Shown: one piece after another, positions 34,471 through 42,797 of the stretch | Layout of the letters: each line of letters starts with the position of its first letter | How positions within the stretch are numbered: position 1 is the first letter of the stretch | Source: Luedemannella flava | Lineage (GTDB): Bacteria; Actinomycetota; Actinomycetes; Mycobacteriales; Micromonosporaceae | Length of the DNA: 64,000 nucleotides | Direction of reading: 5' to 3' | Assembly (NCBI RefSeq): GCF_039528515.1 | Contig: NZ_BAAALT010000020.1 | Span: 29,176-93,175 of the forward strand | Notes under the pieces: model-generated | The model's database searches: none | What the model was told of the DNA's origin: nothing | Seen by the model: only the letters and a program-made list of their open reading frames with translations | Made by a program: the position numbers and the translations under genes

Positions 34471-35421
34471 TCAGCCCTTGCGCCTACGGATCTCCTCGGC
34501 GGCTTGCGGGACCACGTCGAAGAGGTTGCCCACGACGCCGAAGTCGGCCAGCTCGAAGATCGGCGCCTCGGGGTCCTTGTTGACCGCGACGATCGTCTTC
34601 GACGTCTGCATGCCGGCCCGGTGCTGGATCGCGCCCGAGATGCCCAGCGCGATGTACAGCTGCGGCGAGACGGTCTTGCCGGTCTGCCCGACCTGGAACT
34701 GGTGCGGGTAGAAACCCGAGTCGGTGGCCGCGCGCGACGCGCCGACGGCGCCGCCGAGCAGGTCGGCCAGCTCCTCGACCAGCTTGAAGTTGTCCGCGCT
34801 GCCGATGCCGCGACCGCCGGAGACGACCACGGACGCCTCGGTCAGCTCGGGGCGGGCGCCCTTTGCCTCGACAACCCGCTCGACCACGCGCGCGGCCTTG
34901 TCGACGTCCGACAGCGTCACGGCCACGGGCACGACGGCGGGCGTGACCGGCGCGGTCGTCGGCGTGACCGACGAGGGCCGGACGGTGACCAGCGGGACGC
35001 CCCGGGTGACCTTCGACTTCACGATCGCGGAGCCGGCGAAGACAACCTGCGTCGCGGTGCCGTCGGCGGCCAGGTCGTTGACGTCGATGAGCACGCCGTT
35101 GTCCAGGCGCACGGCCAGCCGACCCGCGATCTCCTTGCCCTCCTGCGTGGAGGGGATGAGCACGGCGGCCGGCGACGCCTCGCGCACGAGCTGCTCCAGC
35201 ACGGTCACCGCGGGGGCGACCAGGTAGTCGTTCAGCTCCGGGGCGTCGGCGACGTACACCTTCGTCGCGCCGTACTCCCCGAGGGTGTCGACGACGTCGG
35301 CGGGGGCGCCGACGGCCACCGCGGCGGGCTCGCCGAGCGCGCGGGCGATGGTGAGCGCCTCCAGCGTGGCCTTGTTGACCTTGCCGTCGGCGACCTTGAC
35401 CAGGACGAGAACCTCAGCCAT
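34471..35421 (-). CDS. etfA: Electron transfer flavoprotein alpha subunit
   Basis: 316 residues. The N-terminal domain opens with MAEVLVLVKVADGKVNKATLEAL. The C-terminal FAD domain carries VVVSGGRGIGSADNFKLVEELA, VGASRAATDSGFYPHQFQVGQ-type and GISGAIQHRAGMQ-type motifs. EtfAB takes electrons from acyl-CoA dehydrogenases to the quinone pool. The ATG at 35421 has AGGTAGAG just upstream; it lies 7 bp after etfB, so the two form an operon. Open frame before the ATG is not part of the family. Confidence 0.96.
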   Translation of the reverse strand: MAEVLVLVKVADGKVNKATLEALTIARALGEPAAVAVGAPADVVDTLGEYGATKVYVADAPELNDYLVAPAVTVLEQLVREASPAAVLIPSTQEGKEIAGRLAVRLDNGVLIDVNDLAADGTATQVVFAGSAIVKSKVTRGVPLVTVRPSSVTPTTAPVTPAVVPVAVTLSDVDKAARVVERVVEAKGARPELTEASVVVSGGRGIGSADNFKLVEELADLLGGAVGASRAATDSGFYPHQFQVGQTGKTVSPQLYIALGISGAIQHRAGMQTSKTIVAVNKDPEAPIFELADFGVVGNLFDVVPQAAEEIRRRKG

Positions 35422-35428
35422 CTCTACC

Positions 35429-36208
35429 TCACACGAACTTCTCGGACGACAGGAACTCGACCAGCGCCTGGCCACCCTGACCGGAGTCCTCGACGCGGGT
35501 GCCGGCCGCGCGCGGGGGCCGCTTGCTGTGCTCGACCACCGCGGTCGAGGCGCCGGCCACGCCCACCTCGTCGGCGGCGATGCCCAGATCGGCCAGCGTG
35601 ACCGTCTGGATCGGCTTCTTCTTGGCCGCCATGATGCCCTTGAAGGACGGGAAGCGCGGCTCGTTGATCGTGTCCCACACGCTGACGACGGCCGGCGTCG
35701 AGGCGCTGATGACCTCGTAACCCGCCTCGGTCTGCCGCTCGGCCGTCAGCGACGTGCCGTCGACGGTGAGCTTGCGGGTGCCGGTGAGCGCGGCGACGCC
35801 GAGCCGCTCGGCGACCATCTGCGGCACGACCTGGCCGCGCGCGTCGGTGGCCTCCGCGCCGCACAGGATGAGGTCGGGCGACAGGGTCCGCAGCGCGGCG
35901 GCGAGCACCTTGGAGGTGGCCAGGGCGCAGGAGCCGGCGAGGGCGTCGTCGACGACGTGCACACCGGAGTCCGGACCCATCTGCAGACCCTTGCGGATCG
36001 CCTCGGTGGCGCGCTCGGGGCCCATGGACAGCAGCGTGACCGTGCCGCCGTGCGCCTCGGTGAGCTTGAGCGCCTCCTCGATGGCGTACTCGTCCATCTC
36101 GTTGATGACGTTGCTGGCCGACTCCCGGTCGACGGTGTTGTCGTCGCTGCGCAGGGTGCGCTCCGCACTGGAGTCGGGCACCTGCTTGACGAGTACGACG
36201 ATGTTCAT
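35429..36208 (-). CDS. etfB: Electron transfer flavoprotein beta subunit
   Basis: 259 residues. It opens with MNIVVLVKQVPDSSAERTL. NEMDEYAIEEALKL, LLSMGPERATEAIRKGL and CGAEATDARGQVVPQMVAE are typical. The AMP-binding and recognition-loop regions are intact. It pairs with etfA just downstream. The ATG at 36208 lies 13 bases after AGGAGG, a long spacing. Probable operator sequences lie upstream (36315-36355). Confidence 0.96.
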   Translation of the reverse strand: MNIVVLVKQVPDSSAERTLRSDDNTVDRESASNVINEMDEYAIEEALKLTEAHGGTVTLLSMGPERATEAIRKGLQMGPDSGVHVVDDALAGSCALATSKVLAAALRTLSPDLILCGAEATDARGQVVPQMVAERLGVAALTGTRKLTVDGTSLTAERQTEAGYEVISASTPAVVSVWDTINEPRFPSFKGIMAAKKKPIQTVTLADLGIAADEVGVAGASTAVVEHSKRPPRAAGTRVEDSGQGGQALVEFLSSEKFV

Positions 36209-36314
36209 CGCTGTTCGACGTCCTCCTGCTTGAACGACCGAGCGGTCGTGGCGTGGCTCCCCGAATGGTGCCACCCTGCCGGATCCGGGCAGCGGGCAGC
36301 CGCCTGACCCTATG

Positions 36315-36328
36315 TTACCCACAAGTAA
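36315..36328. promoter_or_regulatory. Candidate dyad operator upstream of etfB
   Basis: TTAC-N6-GTAA (TTACCCACAAGTAA), followed by GTTAAC at 36329-36334, lies about 107 bp upstream of the etfB start in the etfB / small-ORF divergent region. TetR- or FadR-type regulators of fatty-acid genes often bind such dyads. The identity of the regulator is not evident. Confidence 0.35.
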
Positions 36329-36341
36329 GTTAACGGCGTCA

Positions 36342-36355
36342 GTGACTCAGGTCAC
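36342..36355. promoter_or_regulatory. Candidate CRP/GlxR-type site
   Basis: GTGACTCAGGTCAC fits GTGA-N6-TCAC, the core of the TGTGA-N6-TCACA consensus of CRP/GlxR proteins. It is a perfect dyad except for the centre, and sits between etfB and a divergent small ORF. cAMP-dependent control of etfBA is plausible. Confidence 0.5.
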
Positions 36356-36404
36356 GCCGACCCACTCGCACGCGCATACTGATGTGCAGCCGGGGGTGCA
36401 CAAA

Positions 36405-36569
36405 ATGCAAGCTCAAGAACTTGAACCACAGATAATCGTCGATGCTGACGCGTCTGTGGCGGATCCGGGGCACCGCCCACAGGCGGCGCCGAACGAGCAC
36501 CTGTGCGCCTGCGGACGGCTGCGCGAGGACTGCGTCCGCGACGCCGTCCGCGCGGTGTGGTCTACGTGA
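36405..36569 (+). CDS. Small Cys-containing protein, unknown
   Basis: 54 residues from ATG 36405, or 57 from GTG 36396. The N-terminal half is acidic (ELEPQIIVDADASVADPG). The C-terminal half has a Cys cluster, HLCACGRLREDCVRDAVRAVW, shown here only to identify the C-x-C-G-x5-DC pattern, which could bind a metal. A purine run (GGGGG) lies ~8 bases before the ATG. It is divergent from etfB and its end overlaps the GNAT gene by 8 bp. I do not recognise it; base composition and motif suggest it is real, but evidence is modest. Confidence 0.42.
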   Translation: MQAQELEPQIIVDADASVADPGHRPQAAPNEHLCACGRLREDCVRDAVRAVWST

Positions 36570-37386
36570 CATCCGCCGGCGACCACACGTAGGGGGTCGT
36601 CGTCGTGAGCGCCACGAAGCCGAGCCGCTGGAGGATGGGCCGGCTGTCGTCCGACGCGTCCACCTGCAGGAACCGGTAGCCGCGCGCCACCGCGAGCCGC
36701 GCCCGGTGGGCCACCAGCGCCTTGTAGATGCCCCGGCCGCGCCACGCGGCCAGCGTCGACCCGCCCCACAGCGTCGCGAACCCGGTGCCTGTGACATACC
36801 GCACCCAGCCGGCCGACACGACCCCCTCGCCCGCCTCCGCGACCACCACCGTGATCGACTCCGGGTCGGCCGCGATCTCCCTGCTCAACCCCTCGACGAG
36901 CCAGTCCCGATCCTCGCCCCAGACCTGGGACTCCATGTCCGCGATCCGGGCCAGGTCCGCGTCGGCGGTGACCTCCCTCAGGAGTACGCCGTCCGGCGGC
37001 GTCAGCGCGGCCGTCGCCAGCGGCCCGGCCAGCCCGACCACGACGGTCTCCCGGTCCTCGGGCGCGAACCCGGCCGCCACGAGCCGCCCGGGCAGCGAGG
37101 CCGGCCGGTCGTGGCCGTGCAGCTTCCACTCGACCCCCTCGCCCCGGGCAGCGAAGAAGTCCCGTTGCCGGGCGATCAGCGCGTCGAGCGCCGCGCCGTC
37201 GAGCCCGGCCAGGTCCCGGTAGGTCACGAAACCCTGCCTGTCGATCCCGACAAAACGCAGCACCGGCCCGTCGGTCTCGATCCAGCCGCCCTCGGGCAGC
37301 GGGTCGGGCACGTGGGCGCGCAGGTGCGCGTCGTACTCCCGCAGCAGGCCGGCCACATCGGCCTCGGAGATCACCGGTTCGCTCAT
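36562..37386 (-). CDS. GNAT-family N-acetyltransferase
   Basis: 274 residues. The C-terminal ~140 residues form a GNAT domain: LARIADMESQVWGED, ITVVVAEAGEGVVSAGWVRY, FATLWGGSTLAAWRGRGIYKAL with the acetyl-CoA loop RGRGIY, and YRFLQVDASDDSRPIL. The N-terminal half is a second, weaker GNAT-like domain common in actinobacterial two-domain proteins. Substrate unknown. ATG 37386 is chosen because the family starts about there; an in-frame GTG lies at 37413. Neither has a strong ribosome site. Confidence 0.82.
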   Translation of the reverse strand: MSEPVISEADVAGLLREYDAHLRAHVPDPLPEGGWIETDGPVLRFVGIDRQGFVTYRDLAGLDGAALDALIARQRDFFAARGEGVEWKLHGHDRPASLPGRLVAAGFAPEDRETVVVGLAGPLATAALTPPDGVLLREVTADADLARIADMESQVWGEDRDWLVEGLSREIAADPESITVVVAEAGEGVVSAGWVRYVTGTGFATLWGGSTLAAWRGRGIYKALVAHRARLAVARGYRFLQVDASDDSRPILQRLGFVALTTTTPYVWSPADVT

Positions 37387-37502
37387 CGCCACAGCGAAGC
37401 ACACCGGCCTCACCGACGCGCCCGATATCCAGCGGCCCGACCGTCATCCACCGGACGCCCGCCAGGGCTGCGCGCGACGGCCGCAGGGTGCATCATTCAC
37501 GC

Positions 37503-37916
37503 GTGGGCCGCCTCTATATCGTGCTTTTCCTCGTCAACCTGATCCTGGCTGTTGCCGCGCTGATCGACTGCCTCTCCACCGAGGAGCACGAGATCCGTGC
37601 GCTACCGCGCATCGTCTGGGTGCTCATCATCCTGCTGTTCTCGCCGGTCGGCCCCATCGCCTGGTTCGTGGCCGGGCGTCCACAGCGGACGATCTCGTCG
37701 CAGCACCCGTCGCGGGGCGGCACCTGGCGCCCCGGCGCCGGCTTCCCGGAGGCCGAGCGGCCACGCACCCTCGCGCCCGACGACGACCCGGCCTTCCTGG
37801 CCCGGCTCAACAAGGAGCGCAAGGCCGACGAGGACCTTCTGCGTCGCTGGGAGGAAGACCTCCGCCGCCGCGAGGACGAGCTGCGCCGCAAGGACGACGA
37901 CGACCCCAAGGCCTGA
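37503..37916 (+). CDS. PLDc_N-domain small membrane protein
   Basis: 137 residues. Two hydrophobic helices, RLYIVLFLVNLILAVAALID and IVWVLIILLFSPVGPIAWFV, match the short PLDc_N (cardiolipin-synthase N-terminal-like) domain. After it comes a linker and a highly charged C-terminal region (DLLRRWEEDLRRREDELRRK) that should form a coiled coil. There is no phospholipase domain. The start is taken as GTG 37503, where family members begin; GTG 37488 is also in frame. Function unknown. Confidence 0.75.
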   Translation: MGRLYIVLFLVNLILAVAALIDCLSTEEHEIRALPRIVWVLIILLFSPVGPIAWFVAGRPQRTISSQHPSRGGTWRPGAGFPEAERPRTLAPDDDPAFLARLNKERKADEDLLRRWEEDLRRREDELRRKDDDDPKA

Positions 37917-37943
37917 CGCCCACCCCGCCCGGCCGGGATCTGC

Positions 37944-38234
37944 CTAGGCCCGACACACCGACGGTCGCCGTCCAGTATGGATTCGTGCGGGATCCATGCG
38001 CCGGAACACCTCGATGCGGCTCTGCCCCATCGTCTTGCGCACGATGGTGAGCGCGTCCTCGTAGGCGGTCGTGCGCGGCGCGACGCCCTGCCCGGCGACC
38101 GCGACGGTGAACGCCTGCTCGACCAGACTGTTGTCGCGCACCGTGGTGCCGGCCATGTCCAGGCAGGCCAGCTGCCATCGCCGGCTCTGCCGGCCGATGC
38201 GCGTGTCGTGCTGTGGCGCGGTCGTGACGCTCAC
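37944..38234 (-). pseudogene. Truncated phosphonatase-like HAD hydrolase
   Basis: 96 residues from GTG 38234 (GGAG five bases upstream). The N-terminal part matches phosphonatase-like HAD hydrolases: LACLDMAGTTVRDNSLVEQAF has the nucleophile Asp of DMAGTT, and LTIVRKTMGQSRIEVFRRM corresponds to the cap region. The family is about 220-230 residues long. Here homology ends after about 75 residues, and the rest (DPARIHTGRRPSVCRA) looks like read-through. Motifs II-IV are missing, so it cannot be an active phosphatase. It is most likely a deletion relic, although the intact ribosome site allows an expressed fragment. Confidence 0.65.
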
Positions 38235-38324
38235 CCGTACTCCTACGTTCACCCGATGGCCGCTCGGCCATTCGACCAGTTAAGCGGACGCAGGAGGCGT
38301 GACGATGAACGATAGGTGGCGGGC

Positions 38325-39965
38325 TCAGGCCAGGTTGGAGGAGCGGGGGTACGCGTCGGCGGGGTCGGTCAGCACGTTGACCAGGTACGGCACGCCGGCG
38401 TCGAACGCCCGGCGCAGCGCCGGACCCAGGTCGCCGGGCTTCGCCACCGTCTCGCCGGCGCCGCCGAGCGCGCGCACGACCTCGTCGTAGCGCAGGCCGG
38501 GCTGCAGGTCGGCGGCCACGTCGTAGCCGTACATGGCCTGCATGGGGTGCTTCTCCAGGCCCCAGATGCCGTTGTTGCCGACCACGATGACGACCGGCAG
38601 CCGCTGGCGGACCAGCGACTCGACGTCCATCAGGGAGAAACCGGCGGCGCCGTCGCCCATGAGCACGCAGATCTGGCGGTCCGGATAGGTCACCCGCGCG
38701 CCGAGCGCGTAGCCCATGCCGGTGCCGAGGCACCCGTACGGGCCGGGGTCGAGCCAGGTGCCCGGCTGGGTCGGCTCCAGGTACCTGCCCGCGTAGGAGA
38801 CGAAGTCGCCGCCGTCGCCGATGGTGATCGCGTCGGGTTCGAGGACCCTGCGCAGCTCGCCGTAGATCCGGGCCGGCTTGATCGGGTCGGTGTCGGCCGC
38901 AAGGTCGGCCTGCTCGGCCTGCTTGGCGGCGTCCTCGACCTGGCGCAACTGGTCGACCCAGTCGACGTGGTCTCCTCTGTTCAGCGCGGTACCGGCGGGC
39001 AGGTCGGCCAGCGCGGACAGGATGAGCCGCAGGTCGCCGGCGGGCGAGACGGCCGGGGTGACGTGCCCGGCGCGCTGCGTCGGGGCGTCGACGACGTGGA
39101 TGACCTGGGCGTCGCCGAAGTCGCCGAAGTTGAGCCGGAAGTCCAGCGGCGTGCCGACGACGGCGACCACGTCGGCGCCGCGCAGCGCGGCCCGGCGCGC
39201 CTTGGCGAAGGCCAGCGCGTGCCCGGCCGGCAGGCTGCCGCGGCCCATGCCGTTGGTGAAGACCGGCACGTGCAGCGCCTCGGCGGCCTCCCGCAGCGCG
39301 GCGGTGGCGTCGCCGGAGTACACGTCGGAGCCGGCGATGATGACCGGCCGCTGCGCGGCGGCGAGCAGCGTGGCCGCGCGCGCGACCTCGTCCGGGTCGG
39401 GGGCGAGCACGGGCGGCGTGGTCGTCTCGGTCGGCGCGGCGTCGCCGTAGCTGAAGATGACGTCGAGCGGCAGGTCGAGGAAGACGGGGCCGCGGTGCGC
39501 GGTGAGCGCGGTCAGCGCGGCGCCGTGCACGGCGCCGTAGACGTCGTCGGTGCTGGTCACGGTCACCGCGTGCTTGGTCACGGGGGCGACGAGCGGCACG
39601 TGGTCGATCTCCTGCAGGCTGCCCGCGCCCCAGCGGAACTGCGGCGCCCGGCCGCCGAGCACGACCACCGGCGCGCCGTTGAAGTACGCGCTGGTCAGGC
39701 CGGAGATGCCGTTGGTCACGCCGGGCCCGGCGGTGAGCACCGCGACGGACGGGCGGCGCTGCAGCTTGGCGACGGCCTCGGCCGCGAACACGGCCGACTG
39801 CTCGTGGCGCACGTCCACGAGGCGCACGGCGCCGTCGCTGTTGTGCGCCGCGTCGTACAGCGGGAACACGTGCCCGCCGGAGAGGGTGAACATCTCGCGC
39901 ACGCCGAAGGCCCGCAGGGCCGCCAGCGCCAGGTGCCCGCCGTGCCCCTCGATCCGCTCACCCAT
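38325..39965 (-). CDS. Acetolactate-synthase-like TPP enzyme (IlvG type)
   Basis: 546 residues with three domains. The N-terminal PYR domain has the catalytic Glu in DVRHEQSAVFAAEA and AVLTAGPGVTNGISGL. The central domain binds nucleotide or FAD-like ligands (RPVIIAGSDVYSGDA). The C-terminal PP domain has LMGDGAAGFSLMDVE...VGNNGIW, the GDG-to-NN thiamine diphosphate motif. Resembles the mycobacterial IlvG group rather than the biosynthetic IlvB; no small regulatory subunit is adjacent. Reaction may be acetolactate or oxalyl-CoA/benzoylformate-like decarboxylation; not resolvable here. Divergently placed neighbours give no further clue. Confidence 0.82.
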   Translation of the reverse strand: MGERIEGHGGHLALAALRAFGVREMFTLSGGHVFPLYDAAHNSDGAVRLVDVRHEQSAVFAAEAVAKLQRRPSVAVLTAGPGVTNGISGLTSAYFNGAPVVVLGGRAPQFRWGAGSLQEIDHVPLVAPVTKHAVTVTSTDDVYGAVHGAALTALTAHRGPVFLDLPLDVIFSYGDAAPTETTTPPVLAPDPDEVARAATLLAAAQRPVIIAGSDVYSGDATAALREAAEALHVPVFTNGMGRGSLPAGHALAFAKARRAALRGADVVAVVGTPLDFRLNFGDFGDAQVIHVVDAPTQRAGHVTPAVSPAGDLRLILSALADLPAGTALNRGDHVDWVDQLRQVEDAAKQAEQADLAADTDPIKPARIYGELRRVLEPDAITIGDGGDFVSYAGRYLEPTQPGTWLDPGPYGCLGTGMGYALGARVTYPDRQICVLMGDGAAGFSLMDVESLVRQRLPVVIVVGNNGIWGLEKHPMQAMYGYDVAADLQPGLRYDEVVRALGGAGETVAKPGDLGPALRRAFDAGVPYLVNVLTDPADAYPRSSNLA

Positions 39966-40010
39966 GCGGCCCCCTCCTTAACGCGAATTCAGTTCATCTT
40001 AGGGAGTACG

Positions 40011-40784
40011 TCAGTCGGCGCCGAAGTTCGGGGCGCGCTTCTCGACGAACGCGGCCATGCCCTCGGCGCGGTCCGCCGTGGCGAACAGGCCCGCGAACAC
40101 CTGACTCTCCCACGCCAGGGCGGCCGGCAGCGGCATCTCCAGTCCGCGGTCCACGGCGGCCTTCGCCGCGCGCAGGGCTGCCTGCGGGCCGGTCACGAAC
40201 GGTCTGACCAGGGCCACCGCCGCGTCGTACACCTCGGCGGCGGGCACCACCCGGTCGGCCAGGCCGATCCGCAGCGCCTCCGCGGCGTCCACCATGCGGC
40301 CCGACATGATCAGCTCCTTGGCGCGGGCCGGGCCGACCAGCCGCGGCAGCCGCTGCGTGCCGCCCGCGCCCGGGATCAGCCCGATGGTGATCTCGGGCTG
40401 GCCGAGCTTCGCGTCCTCGGCCACCACCCGCCAGTCGCAGGCCAGCGCCAACTCGCACCCGCCGCCCAGCGCGTACCCCGTGATGGCCGCGACGACCGGC
40501 TTCGGGATGCGCGCGATCGCGTCGAACGCGCTCGACAGGTCGTCCGCCCGCGCCGCCATGTCGGCATAGGACATCGCCGCCATCTCCTTGATGTCGGCGC
40601 CGGCCGCGAAGACCTTCTGTCCGCCGTACACGACGACGGCGCGGACCTCGGCCGACGCGGACGCCCACGCCGCCGCGGACCGCAGCCCCTCCTGCACCGT
40701 CTCGTTGAGAGCGTTCATCGGTGGCCTGGTCAACGCGATGGTGCCGATGCCGTCGGCCACCTCGCACCGCACGAACTCCCCCAC
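40011..40784 (-). CDS. Enoyl-CoA hydratase/isomerase family protein
   Basis: 257 residues, standard crotonase length. AAGADIKEMAAMSYADM carries the oxyanion-hole loop, and ALGGGCELALACDWRV the second oxyanion Gly and an acidic residue in the expected place. PEITIGLIPGAGGTQRLPRLVG includes the second catalytic region (Glu and Gly). It probably hydrates 2-enoyl-CoA in fatty-acid oxidation, fitting with EtfBA in the same window. GTG start at 40784. Confidence 0.9.
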   Translation of the reverse strand: MGEFVRCEVADGIGTIALTRPPMNALNETVQEGLRSAAAWASASAEVRAVVVYGGQKVFAAGADIKEMAAMSYADMAARADDLSSAFDAIARIPKPVVAAITGYALGGGCELALACDWRVVAEDAKLGQPEITIGLIPGAGGTQRLPRLVGPARAKELIMSGRMVDAAEALRIGLADRVVPAAEVYDAAVALVRPFVTGPQAALRAAKAAVDRGLEMPLPAALAWESQVFAGLFATADRAEGMAAFVEKRAPNFGAD

Positions 40785-40907
40785 CGGTGCCTCCTCTCAC
40801 AACGCCGTCGCACGGCAGGTTAGCCCGTCGGGTGCCGCGCCGTACCAACTTCGTTGCCTGGGCGTGGCCTGAGGCTTCACACTGGAGGTACGGGATCGGA
40901 GCCTGCT

Positions 40908-41342
40908 ATGGCTATCTTGTTTCACGAGCGCGATCTGCTCGTCACCGACGAACGCGTCCGGACACCCACCCGCGAATACCCGATCTATCGGGTGCGTCGC
41001 GCCTGGGTCAGCCTTCCAGAGTCGACCAGGGGCCTTCGCCTGATCGTCACGGCCGTCCTCGTGGGGGTGGTGGTCGCCGTCGCGGGCTGGGCCGTGGCGA
41101 GCGGGTGGCTCACCGACCACTGGGTGACCGTCCCGCTGTTCATCGTCGCAGCCGGCATCGCCGGCTGGGCCGGTTTCCTCGACCCGCTGGCCATCTACCT
41201 GGAGAAGCGGCGCCACGACCTGTATCTCGACGTCGACGGCGTCCCGGTGCGCGTGTGGTCGAACAACAAGGTCGAGGTCAACAAGGCCATCCGCGCCATC
41301 GACCGCGCCCGGGAACGCCACCGCGACGCCCAGTGGCGCTGA
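40908..41342 (+). CDS. Small two-helix membrane protein, DUF6232-like
   Basis: 144 residues from ATG 40908, which has GGAG six bases upstream. The N-terminal part (ILFHERDLLVTDERVRTPTREYPIYRVRRAWVSL) is a beta-rich region with Arg pairs. Two hydrophobic helices follow at about residues 53-75 and 85-105, then a cytoplasmic tail with NKAIRAIDRARERHRD. The layout resembles actinobacterial DUF6232 proteins, an assignment from memory and tentative. Function unknown. It is divergent from the enoyl-CoA hydratase. Confidence 0.65.
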   Translation: MAILFHERDLLVTDERVRTPTREYPIYRVRRAWVSLPESTRGLRLIVTAVLVGVVVAVAGWAVASGWLTDHWVTVPLFIVAAGIAGWAGFLDPLAIYLEKRRHDLYLDVDGVPVRVWSNNKVEVNKAIRAIDRARERHRDAQWR

Positions 41343-41348
41343 CCCCCG

Positions 41349-41735
41349 TCAGGGCCGCGGGACGATCTCGTGGCCCAGCGGGAACAGGGACACCGGCACC
41401 AGCTTGATGTTGGCCAGGCCCAACGGGATGCCGATGATCGTCAGGAACTGGCCGACCGCCGTGACGATGTGCCCCAGCGCCAGCCACCAGCCGGCGACGA
41501 TGAACCAGATCACGTTGCCGACCGCCGACACCACCCCCGCCGACTCCTTGCGGACGAGGTCGCGCCCGAACGGCCAGAAGCAGTAGTTGGCCATCCGGAA
41601 CGACGCCACGCCGAACGGGATCGTCACGATGAGGATGTAGCAGATCACGCCGGCCAGGGCGTATCCGAGCGCCAGGAAGAAGCCGCCGAAGATCAGCCAG
41701 CCGATGTTCAGGATCAGATTGAGCGTGCTTCGCAT
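41349..41735 (-). CDS. yccF: YccF-family inner membrane protein
   Basis: 128 residues with paired hydrophobic blocks and the YccF repeats: LNLILNIGWLIFGGFFLALGY, TIPFGVASFRMANYCFWPFG, and the second copy TIIGIPLGLANIKLVPVSLFPLGHEIV. The duplicated IPFG/IPLG-x-A motif is diagnostic. Membrane location is certain; function is unknown. It lies between a convergent small membrane protein and the ABC permease. Confidence 0.85.
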   Translation of the reverse strand: MRSTLNLILNIGWLIFGGFFLALGYALAGVICYILIVTIPFGVASFRMANYCFWPFGRDLVRKESAGVVSAVGNVIWFIVAGWWLALGHIVTAVGQFLTIIGIPLGLANIKLVPVSLFPLGHEIVPRP

Positions 41736-41771
41736 ACCTCGATGGTGACTCCCCTCGTCCACCCCGCCCCG

Positions 41772-42797
41772 TCAGGCGATGTCCCGCCGGCGGAAGGCGG
41801 CGAACGCCAGCGCCGCGATGATCGCGACAATGCCGCCGAGCACGACGGCCGACGTCGTCAGGTCGATGATGTAGCGCTGGTTGCCGCAGTCCACGGCGTC
41901 CATCAGGCACAGGTTGTAGTCGTAGAGCTCCACCCGCTTGGTCAGCCAGGCCGCGATGTACGTGGACAGTCGGAACCGCTCCGGGAACGTCGCGTTGAGC
42001 ACGCTGAAGACGAGCAGGGTGCCCAGCTCCGCGACGAGCGCGTACCCGATGCCGATGCCCAGCGCCGACGCGGTGTGCCGGCCGAGTGACGCCAACGCGA
42101 AGCCGATGACCGCGCACGCCAGGGTCAGCGCCAGCACGCGCGCGCACAGCAGCAGGCTCGACTGCCAGAAGCCCGGGGTGGCGCCGTCGACGACCCCCCG
42201 CGCCTGCGCCACGAGGGCCAGGCTGCCGACCCACACGCCCAGGTACGCCACGCCGATCGCGCCGATGCCGAGCACCGCCGCCGTCAGCTTCATGGCGAGC
42301 AGCCGCAGCCGCCGCGGGTACCACAGCGCGAGGTTCGTCATGCCGCCCGACGTCCACTCCGCGCCCACGAACGACGCGCCGACGATGAAGCCGAACAGGC
42401 ACAGGATCAGCGCGGCAAGGTAGATCCAGGTGTCGAGCTCGTGCCGGAGGTGGAACTGGTCGGGCAGGTAGCCGGACGGATCGTTGGGCGAGATGTAACG
42501 GGCCTTCTCGAGAATGGCCGCGCACGCCTCCAGCCCTTCGCCCCAGTTGCCGCTGGGCGACGGCGAGGTCACGTCGGTGACGCAGTCCTGGTAGGCCTGG
42601 TCCATCATCTGCTTGTTGAGCTCGTAGTCACGCTGCGCCGCCTCCTGCGCGGCCGCGTACTGCTCCTCCGTCACCGGCGAGGAACTGCCCGCGACGCCGG
42701 CCACGACGGCGCCCATGATGAGCACGATGAAGATCAGAAGAACGCGGATGAACCGGCGGGCGAAGAACCGGCTCAGTTCGGTGCGCAGCAGTCTCAC
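41772..42797 (-). CDS. ABC transporter permease (ABC-2 type)
   Basis: 341 residues with an N-terminal helix (RFIRVLLIFIVLIMGAVVAG), a long extracytoplasmic loop of about 110 residues, and five more helices from residue 145. It ends with a helix and the basic RRRDIA. ABC-2 family permeases with this layout pair with short ATPases. The GTG at 42797 overlaps the ATPase stop (GTGA), so the two are coupled. Substrate unknown; export of a lipid, peptide or drug is usual. Frame open upstream of the GTG is a shadow of the ATPase gene. Confidence 0.82.
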   Translation of the reverse strand: MRLLRTELSRFFARRFIRVLLIFIVLIMGAVVAGVAGSSSPVTEEQYAAAQEAAQRDYELNKQMMDQAYQDCVTDVTSPSPSGNWGEGLEACAAILEKARYISPNDPSGYLPDQFHLRHELDTWIYLAALILCLFGFIVGASFVGAEWTSGGMTNLALWYPRRLRLLAMKLTAAVLGIGAIGVAYLGVWVGSLALVAQARGVVDGATPGFWQSSLLLCARVLALTLACAVIGFALASLGRHTASALGIGIGYALVAELGTLLVFSVLNATFPERFRLSTYIAAWLTKRVELYDYNLCLMDAVDCGNQRYIIDLTTSAVVLGGIVAIIAALAFAAFRRRDIA

